From: an uncultured Streptomyces sp.
Lineage (GTDB): Bacteria > Actinomycetota > Actinomycetes > Streptomycetales > Streptomycetaceae
Direction of reading: 5' to 3'
Length of the DNA stretch: 8,534 nucleotides
Assembly (NCBI GenBank): GCA_946480485.1
Contig: CAMLJW010000215.1
Span: forward strand, 1-8,534
Position numbers and translations under genes: made by a program. A model generated the notes under the pieces. The model made no database searches, had not been told where the DNA came from, and saw nothing but the letters and a program-made list of their open reading frames with translations. Numbering within the stretch: the first letter of the stretch is position 1; every line of letters begins with the position of its first letter. Positions 1-4,656 of this stretch are shown here, one piece after another.

Positions 1-24
1 GGTTGGCGTAGCAAAGGGGTTCCG

Positions 25-912
25 TCACCGCGGCACCCGTACGACCCCCTCCTGGATCACCGTGATCGCCAGCTGCCCGTCCCGCGTGTAGATCCGGGCC
101 TGGCCAAGGCCCCGCCCGCCCGACGCGGACGGCGACTCCTGGTCGTACAGGAGCCACTCGTCGGCGCGGAACGGACGGTGGAACCACATCGCGTGGTCCA
201 GCGAGGCGCCGACGATGTCACCGACGGCCCAGCCGCCACGCCCGTGGGCGAGCAGGACGGAGTCGAGGAGCGTCATGTCGGAGACATAGGTGGCGAGGCA
301 CACGTGCAGTAGCGGATCGGCCGTGAACTCGTCGAGTTTGCCGTTGGTGCGGAACCACACCTGGGAGCGGGGCTCCCGCCGCTCCCCCACCGTGGCGAAG
401 GGCGGCGCGTCCACGTACCGCAGGTCGACCGCCTCCCGCGCCTCCAGCAGCCACTCCAGGACGCCGTGTTCGCGGAACACGTCCGCGTACTCGGGCAGCA
501 TCTCCGCCGCGGTCGGCAGCGTTTCGGGGTCGGGTGAGGCCGGCATGCCGGCCTGGTGCTCCATGCCGTCCTCGTACACCTGGAAGGACGCGGAGAGATG
601 GAAGATCGGCTGCCCGTGCTGGACCGCGACGACCCGCCGGGTGGTGAAGGAACCGCCGTCGCGAATGCGGTCCACGGTGTAGACGATCGGCGCGCCGGGG
701 TCCCCGAGGCGCAGGAAGTACGCGTGCAGGGAGTGGGCGAGCCGGTCCTTTGGGACCGTACGCCCGGCGGCGACCAGCGCCTGCGCCGCGACCTGACCGC
801 CGAAGACGCGCGGGACGACGGCGGACTGGGACTGGCCGCGGAATATGTCCCGCTCGATCGGCTCGAGGTCGAGTAGATCGAGCAGGGAAGAAAGTGCCTG
901 GCTCTGGCTCAT
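25..912 (-). CDS. tesB: Acyl-CoA thioesterase II (TesB family)
   Basis: The 295-residue product is a double-hotdog acyl-CoA thioesterase, close in length to E. coli TesB (286 aa). It would hydrolyse medium- or long-chain acyl-CoA to free acid and CoA in the cytoplasm. Visible motifs are FGGQVAAQAL (residues 37-46), SLHAYFLRLGDP (61-72), YVSDM (209-213), ASLDHAMWFHRPF (236-248), SPSASGGRGL (260-269) and VIQEGVVR (285-292). Lined up by eye with E. coli TesB, the catalytic D204/T228/Q278 correspond to D212, S237 and Q287, so Ser conservatively replaces Thr. The ATG at 912 is the only sensible start, because no ATG or GTG precedes it in frame after the upstream dehydrogenase stop, but no clear Shine-Dalgarno is seen. 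It lies 35 bp downstream of that dehydrogenase on the same strand, so co-transcription and translational coupling are likely. The physiological substrate cannot be read from the sequence. Confidence 0.93.
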   Translation of the reverse strand: MSQSQALSSLLDLLDLEPIERDIFRGQSQSAVVPRVFGGQVAAQALVAAGRTVPKDRLAHSLHAYFLRLGDPGAPIVYTVDRIRDGGSFTTRRVVAVQHGQPIFHLSASFQVYEDGMEHQAGMPASPDPETLPTAAEMLPEYADVFREHGVLEWLLEAREAVDLRYVDAPPFATVGERREPRSQVWFRTNGKLDEFTADPLLHVCLATYVSDMTLLDSVLLAHGRGGWAVGDIVGASLDHAMWFHRPFRADEWLLYDQESPSASGGRGLGQARIYTRDGQLAITVIQEGVVRVPR

Positions 913-947
913 GGTGTCGGCTGTACCGTGCGGTGACCGCGAATCGC

Positions 948-2105
948 TTACAGGCCCATGTCCTTCGCAATGATCATCTTCATGACCTCGCTGGTGCCGC
1001 CGTAGATCCGGTTGACGCGGTTGTCCGTGTACAGACGGGCGATCGGGTACTCGTTCATGAAGCCGTAACCACCGTGCAGCTGGAGGCAGCGGTCGATGAC
1101 ACGGTGCGCGACCTCGGTGCAGAACAGCTTGGCGCTCGCGGCCTCGGCCGGGGTCAGCTCGCCCGCGTCGAGGGCCTCCAGGGAGCGGTCGGCGACGGCC
1201 TGGGCGGCGTCCACCTCGGCCTGGCAGGCGGCCAGCTCGAACTTGGTGTTCTGGAAGGCGCCGACCGGCTTGCCGAAGACGGTGCGCTCCCGCACGTACT
1301 CCTTGGCGAACCGGACGGCCGCCGCGGCCTGCGCGTACGCGCCGAAGGCAATGCCCCAGCGCTCGGAGGGCAGATTCCCGCCCAGGTAGGAGAAGCCCTT
1401 GTTCTCCTCGCCCAGCAGGTCCTCGACCGGCACCTTCACATCCACGAAGGCCAGCTCGGCCGTGTCGGAGACCTTCAGGCCGAGCTTGTCCAGCTTGCGG
1501 CCGACGGAGTAGCCCTCGGACTTGGTTCCGACCGCGAACAGGGAGATACCGAAGCGGCGGTCGTCCTCGCGCGCGGCGGCCGTCCGGGCGCACACGATCA
1601 CGCGGTCGGCGTGCACACCGCCGGTGATGAAGGTCTTGGCGCCGTTGAGTACGTAGTGCGTGCCGTCGTCGGAGAGCTCGGCTGTGGTCTTCATGCCCGC
1701 GAGGTCGGAGCCGGCGCCGGGCTCGGTCATCGCGAGGGCCCACATTTCCTCGCCGGAGACGAACTTCGGCAAAAAGCGCTTCTTCTGCTCGCCGGTGGCG
1801 AGCGCCTTGATGTAGGGCAGGCCGAGCAGCACATGCACGCCGGAGCCGCCGAAGGAGACGCCCGCGCGGGCGGTCTCCTCGTACATCACGGCCTCGAACT
1901 TGTGCGTGTCGATGCCGGCGCCGCCGTACTGCTCGTCCACGCGGATGCCGAAGACGCCCAGATCGGCGAGCTTGTAGTAGAAGTCGCGCGGCGCCTGGCC
2001 CGCTGCGAACCACTCGTCGTAGACCGGTACGACCTCGGCCTCGATGAAGGCACGCAGGGTCTCCCGGAACGCTTCGTGATCCTCGTTGAACACCGTACGG
2101 CGCAC
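948..2105 (-). CDS. Acyl-CoA dehydrogenase with IVD/LCAD-type catalytic Glu
   Basis: The 385-residue product has the normal length for an FAD-dependent acyl-CoA dehydrogenase, which introduces a 2,3-double bond into acyl-CoA and passes electrons to electron-transfer flavoprotein. The N-terminal helical domain spans about 1-120, the beta domain about 121-235, and the C-terminal helical domain the rest. Family signatures are AMTEPGAGSDLAG (125-137) and QLHGGYGFMNEYPIARLYTD (342-361). The usual C-terminal catalytic Glu (YEGT) is replaced: residues 367-373 read IYGGTSE, with Gly at 369. Instead LPSERW (245-250) places Glu248 just before a conserved Arg, as in isovaleryl-CoA and long-chain dehydrogenases. 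The GTG start at 2105 is preferred because GGAGGTGG lies 6 nt upstream and the family N-terminus follows directly. An in-frame ATG at 2168 would add 21 atypical residues including a rare TTA codon. It is probably transcribed with the downstream thioesterase. Chain-length or branched-chain specificity is unresolved. Its position resembles the gene called acdH2 in S. coelicolor (from memory). Confidence 0.95.
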   Translation of the reverse strand: MRRTVFNEDHEAFRETLRAFIEAEVVPVYDEWFAAGQAPRDFYYKLADLGVFGIRVDEQYGGAGIDTHKFEAVMYEETARAGVSFGGSGVHVLLGLPYIKALATGEQKKRFLPKFVSGEEMWALAMTEPGAGSDLAGMKTTAELSDDGTHYVLNGAKTFITGGVHADRVIVCARTAAAREDDRRFGISLFAVGTKSEGYSVGRKLDKLGLKVSDTAELAFVDVKVPVEDLLGEENKGFSYLGGNLPSERWGIAFGAYAQAAAAVRFAKEYVRERTVFGKPVGAFQNTKFELAACQAEVDAAQAVADRSLEALDAGELTPAEAASAKLFCTEVAHRVIDRCLQLHGGYGFMNEYPIARLYTDNRVNRIYGGTSEVMKMIIAKDMGL

Positions 2106-2111
2106 TACTGC

Positions 2112-2119
2112 CCACCTCC
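2112..2119 (-). promoter_or_regulatory. Ribosome binding site fixing the dehydrogenase GTG start
   Basis: On the minus strand GGAGGTGG is followed by the 6-nt spacer GCAGTA and then GTG at 2105. It is the best Shine-Dalgarno on this strand in the window and decides the start in favour of the GTG over the in-frame ATG at 2168. Confidence 0.8.
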
Positions 2120-2142
2120 ACCGGGGTACATGGCTTCGAACA

Positions 2143-2160
2143 CGCTTGTCTAAGCGCTTG
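2143..2160 (-). promoter_or_regulatory. Candidate operator upstream of the minus-strand dehydrogenase
   Basis: The 105-bp gap between the regulator stop and the dehydrogenase start contains the perfect 8-bp palindrome AAGCGCTT (2152-2159). It overlaps a direct repeat of CAAGCG (minus strand; plus-strand CGCTTG at 2143-2148 and 2155-2160), offset by 12 bp. The site is unlike the GTTAACG-type boxes at 2915-2961, so if it is an operator it probably binds a different regulator. It is short and could be chance in GC-rich DNA. No convincing -35/-10 pair was found beside it. Confidence 0.3.
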
Positions 2161-2210
2161 CTCAGCACGCAGGTTACCCGCCGGTCGGGACAACCGTCCA
2201 GAGACGTGAG

Positions 2211-2894
2211 TCACCCCGCACGGCCATGGGCGGCGGCTCGGAACGCCCCCCGCGCCATGCGGTGCAGCAGCGCCGCCGTCACCGCCCGGCCGGGCAGCGA
2301 GCCGGGGCGCCCCAGGTGCGGTGTCGAGTTCAGCAGCCCGAAGACCGCGTGCACGGCGGCCCGCGCGGCCGGCTGCGCGAGGTCGGGATGGACCGCGCAC
2401 ACGCTCTCCACCCACAGCTCGACATACTGCCGCTGGAGCTGCCGCACGAGCTTGCGGTCGCTGTCCCGGAGGCGGTCGAGCTCGCGATCGTGCAGGGTAA
2501 TCAGGGCACGGTCGTCGAGCGCGAAGTCGATGTGCCCTTCGACGAGTGAGTCGAGGAGTGCCTCGGGGTCACGCCCCACGGCCGCGGCCCCCGCGGCCCC
2601 CACGGCCCCGGCCCTCGGGGCGCCCCCGGCTTCGGCCGCCGAGGCGCCCTCGGTTTCGGCCTCGGCGACCCGTCGCCTGGCACCGGTCAGCAGCTGCCCG
2701 CTGATCCCCACGAGCAGCTCGGCGAGCATCGCGTCCTTGCCCGCGAAGTGCCGGTACAGACCGGGTCCGCTGATGCCGACCGCCGCCCCTATCTCGTCGA
2801 CCCCGACGCCGTGGAAGCCCCGCTCGGCGAAGAGCCGGGCAGCCTCCTTGAGGATCTGTTCACGCCGGGTGAGGGAGTCGGTTCTGGTGGCCAT
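2211..2894 (-). CDS. TetR-family transcriptional regulator
   Basis: The 227-residue product starts with a classic TetR DNA-binding domain (about 10-57): helix 1 REQILKEAARLFAERGF, then VDEIGAAVGIS and the recognition-helix region GPGLYRHFAGKDAML (43-57). The remaining ligand-binding domain is helical and family-variable, so the effector cannot be read from it; an acyl-CoA of the leucine pathway is a reasonable inference from context. Residues 79-107 form an Ala/Gly-rich low-complexity segment between the DNA-binding region and the later helices, partly encoded by a 9-bp tandem repeat. The gene is divergent from the methylcrotonyl-CoA carboxylase operon, with two palindromic boxes in the 87-bp gap, which suggests it represses that operon and itself. 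The ATG at 2894 is the natural start and has no good Shine-Dalgarno; a -10-like TAGAAT 7 nt upstream suggests a leaderless transcript. It could extend into the downstream dehydrogenase and thioesterase genes, 105 bp away. Confidence 0.93.
   Translation of the reverse strand: MATRTDSLTRREQILKEAARLFAERGFHGVGVDEIGAAVGISGPGLYRHFAGKDAMLAELLVGISGQLLTGARRRVAEAETEGASAAEAGGAPRAGAVGAAGAAAVGRDPEALLDSLVEGHIDFALDDRALITLHDRELDRLRDSDRKLVRQLQRQYVELWVESVCAVHPDLAQPAARAAVHAVFGLLNSTPHLGRPGSLPGRAVTAALLHRMARGAFRAAAHGRAG
2583..2609 (-). repeat. Three tandem 9-bp units inside the TetR gene
   Basis: Read on the minus strand, the units are GGGGCCGTG, GGGGCCGCG and GGGGCCGCG, encoding Gly-Ala-Val, Gly-Ala-Ala, Gly-Ala-Ala (residues 96-104). 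The unit is a multiple of three, so copy-number change keeps the frame. It sits inside a wider Ala/Gly-rich stretch (residues 79-107, about 2574-2660), probably a flexible loop of the ligand-binding domain. Confidence 0.7.
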
Positions 2895-2901
2895 GGAAGC
2901 A

Positions 2902-2931
2902 ATTCTAGACAGGGAGGTTAGCGTTCGTTAA
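2902..2931 (-). promoter_or_regulatory. Candidate promoter of the TetR gene (possibly leaderless)
   Basis: On the minus strand a -10-like TAGAAT (plus 2902-2907) is preceded, after 18 bp, by a -35-like TTAACG (plus 2926-2931, four of six matches to TTGACA). Transcription would start within about 7 nt of the -10, essentially at the ATG at 2894, which fits the absence of a Shine-Dalgarno there. The palindromic box at 2915-2934 covers the -35 and part of the spacer, an arrangement suited to autorepression. Confidence 0.45.
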
Positions 2932-2934
2932 CCT
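2915..2934. promoter_or_regulatory. Probable TetR operator, box 1
   Basis: The sequence AGGTTAGCG-TT-CGTTAACCT is an inverted repeat with 9-bp arms and a single mismatch (8 of 9 pairs), typical in length and symmetry of TetR-family operators. Its right half CGTTAAC recurs as GTTAACG in box 2. It overlaps the proposed -35 and spacer of the regulator's own promoter. That this TetR protein binds it is inferred from the divergent arrangement and the repeated motif. Confidence 0.7.
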
Positions 2935-2945
2935 AGGGGAGGCAC

Positions 2946-2961
2946 GTTAACGCTTATTAAC
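2946..2961. promoter_or_regulatory. Probable TetR operator, box 2
   Basis: GTTAACG-CT-TATTAAC is a second 16-bp imperfect palindrome (5 of 7 pairs) that shares the half-site GTTAACG with box 1; the two centres are 29 bp apart. It ends just before the carboxylase gene's ribosome site and contains TATTAA (2955-2960), a possible -10 for the plus-strand operon, although no good -35 could be matched to it. Binding here would block the carboxylase promoter or early transcription. Confidence 0.62.
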
Positions 2962-2981
2962 AAGGTGAGGGGACTCCAACG

Positions 2982-4634
2982 ATGCAGGAGGCACCGGAGC
3001 TGACCAGCGACGGGGGTGCCCCCGCTCGAGCGCAGCCGAGAGGGGGGGAGGACCCCGCGTCGGCGGCCTGGCGGGCCAACGAGGCGGCGCACCGTGCGCT
3101 CGTCGACGAGCTGCGGCGGAAGCTGGCCACGGCCCGGCTCGGCGGCGGCGAGCGGGCGCGGGCGCGGCACACCGCACGCGGGAAGCTGCTGCCGCGCGAC
3201 CGGGTGGACACACTCCTCGACCCCGGCTCGCCCTTCCTGGAACTGGCCCCGCTGGCGGCCGACGGGATGTACGACGGCCAGGCGCCGGCGGCGGGTGTCA
3301 TCGCCGGCATCGGGCGGGTGAGCGGCCGCGAGTGCGTGGTCGTCGCGAATGACGCGACCGTCAAGGGCGGCACGTACTACCCGATGACGGTGAAGAAGCA
3401 CCTGCGCGCCCAGGAGGTGGCGCTGGAGAACCGCCTCCCCTGTGTCTACCTGGTGGACTCCGGCGGCGCCTTCCTTCCCCTGCAGGACGAGGTGTTCCCC
3501 GACCGCGAGCACTTCGGGCGGATCTTCTACAACCAGGCGCGGATGTCGGGGGCGGGCATTCCGCAGATCGCGGCGGTGCTGGGCTCATGCACGGCGGGCG
3601 GCGCCTACGTCCCGGCGATGAGCGACGAGGCCGTGATCGTGCGCAATCAGGGCACGATCTTCCTGGGCGGCCCGCCCCTGGTGAAGGCCGCGACGGGAGA
3701 GGTCGTCACCGCCGAGGAGCTGGGCGGCGGCGAGGTGCACTCCCGGGTCTCCGGGGTGACCGACCACCTCGCGCAGGACGACGCGCACGCGCTGCGGATC
3801 GTCCGGACCATCGTGTCCACGCTTCCCGCGCGCGGAGCACTGCCCTGGTCGGTGATGCCGTCCGTGGAGCCGAAGGCGGACCCGGCCGGGCTGTACGGCG
3901 CGGTACCGGTGGATTCCCGCACCTCCTATGACGTACGCGAGGTCATCGCGCGCGTGGTCGACGGTTCGCGTTTCGCGGAGTTCAAGTCGCAGTTCGGGCA
4001 GACCCTGGTCACCGGCTTCGCCCGGGTGCACGGGCACCCGGTGGGCATCGTCGCCAACAACGGCATCCTGTTCGCGGAATCCGCCCAGAAGGGCGCCCAC
4101 TTCATCGAGCTCTGCGACCAGCGCGGGATCCCGCTGGTCTTCCTGCAGAACATCTCGGGCTTCATGGTGGGGCGTGACTACGAGGCGGGCGGAATCGCCA
4201 AGCACGGCGCCAAGATGGTCACGGCCGTGGCGTGTACACGCGTACCGAAGCTGACGGTGGTCATCGGCGGGTCGTACGGCGCAGGCAACTACTCGATGTG
4301 CGGCCGGGCGTATTCGCCGCGCTTCCTGTGGATGTGGCCGAACGCCAAGATCTCCGTGATGGGCGGCGAACAGGCCGCGTCCGTGCTCGCGACCGTCAAG
4401 CGCGATCAGTTGGAGGCGCGCGGGGAGACCTGGCCCACCGAGGAGGAAGAGGCCTTCAAGGAGCCGATCCGCGCGCAGTACGAACACCAGGGGAACGCCT
4501 ATTACGCGACGGCCCGGCTCTGGGACGACGGCGTGATCGACCCGGCGGAGACCCGGCAGGTGCTGGGTCTCGCCCTGACCGCGTGCGCCAACGCGCCCCT
4601 GGGTGAGCCCGGGTTCGGCGTCTTCCGGATGTGA
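2982..4634 (+). CDS. accD1: 3-methylcrotonyl-CoA carboxylase, carboxyltransferase (beta) subunit
   Basis: The 550-residue carboxyltransferase would move the carboxyl group from carboxybiotin to 3-methylcrotonyl-CoA, giving 3-methylglutaconyl-CoA in leucine degradation. The N-terminal crotonase-like half has [18 protein letters not shown] (about 154-171) and [16 protein letters not shown] (201-216). The C-terminal half has [11 protein letters not shown] and [18 protein letters not shown] (429-446), then [15 protein letters not shown]. The glycine-rich GSCTAGGAY and GGSYGAGNY stretches form the oxyanion-hole regions. These versions, together with [11 protein letters not shown], are typical of methylcrotonyl-CoA carboxylase and differ from the propionyl-CoA carboxylase forms (GPCAGG, GKAYGGA). 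Residues 11-23 are encoded by a stem-loop repeat and are unlikely to matter for catalysis. The ATG at 2982 follows GAGGGG with a 9-nt spacer. It is the first gene of a four-gene operon, next to its partner subunit; equivalents are called liuB or mccB elsewhere. Confidence 0.95.
   Translation: MQEAPELTSDGGAPARAQPRGGEDPASAAWRANEAAHRALVDELRRKLATARLGGGERARARHTARGKLLPRDRVDTLLDPGSPFLELAPLAADGMYDGQAPAAGVIAGIGRVSGRECVVVANDATVKGGTYYPMTVKKHLRAQEVALENRLPCVYLVDSGGAFLPLQDEVFPDREHFGRIFYNQARMSGAGIPQIAAVLGSCTAGGAYVPAMSDEAVIVRNQGTIFLGGPPLVKAATGEVVTAEELGGGEVHSRVSGVTDHLAQDDAHALRIVRTIVSTLPARGALPWSVMPSVEPKADPAGLYGAVPVDSRTSYDVREVIARVVDGSRFAEFKSQFGQTLVTGFARVHGHPVGIVANNGILFAESAQKGAHFIELCDQRGIPLVFLQNISGFMVGRDYEAGGIAKHGAKMVTAVACTRVPKLTVVIGGSYGAGNYSMCGRAYSPRFLWMWPNAKISVMGGEQAASVLATVKRDQLEARGETWPTEEEEAFKEPIRAQYEHQGNAYYATARLWDDGVIDPAETRQVLGLALTACANAPLGEPGFGVFRM
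3012..3050 (+). repeat. Streptomyces-type stem-loop repeat inside the accD1 coding region
   Basis: The stretch begins GGGGGTGCCCCC. The arms CCCCCGCTCG (3019-3028) and CGAGAGGGGG (3037-3046) pair over 10 bp with one mismatch around the 8-nt loop AGCGCAGC. It closely resembles a palindromic repeat I remember from many Streptomyces intergenic regions (core CCCCCGCTCGAGCG then AGCCGAGAG and a G-run). Here it is read in frame as residues 11-23 ([13 protein letters not shown]), just before the conserved part of the protein. The identification with that repeat family is from memory, not a search. Confidence 0.65.
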
Positions 4635-4656
4635 CCGGGTGAGGAGACCAACGACG

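Noticed and set aside
750..2153. A 467-codon plus-strand open frame opposite the dehydrogenase.
   Set aside because: The minus strand encodes a complete acyl-CoA dehydrogenase with both family signatures; the plus frame is a shadow.
2106..2168. An upstream ATG (2168) that would extend the dehydrogenase by 21 residues.
   Set aside because: The extension is not family-like, includes a TTA codon rare in Streptomyces genes, and covers the strong ribosome site of the GTG at 2105.
25..2415. A 796-codon open frame on the minus strand starting inside the TetR gene.
   Set aside because: Only its last 295 codons (from 912) encode a recognisable protein; the rest is an Arg/Gly/Ala-rich shadow of the dehydrogenase and regulator genes in another frame.
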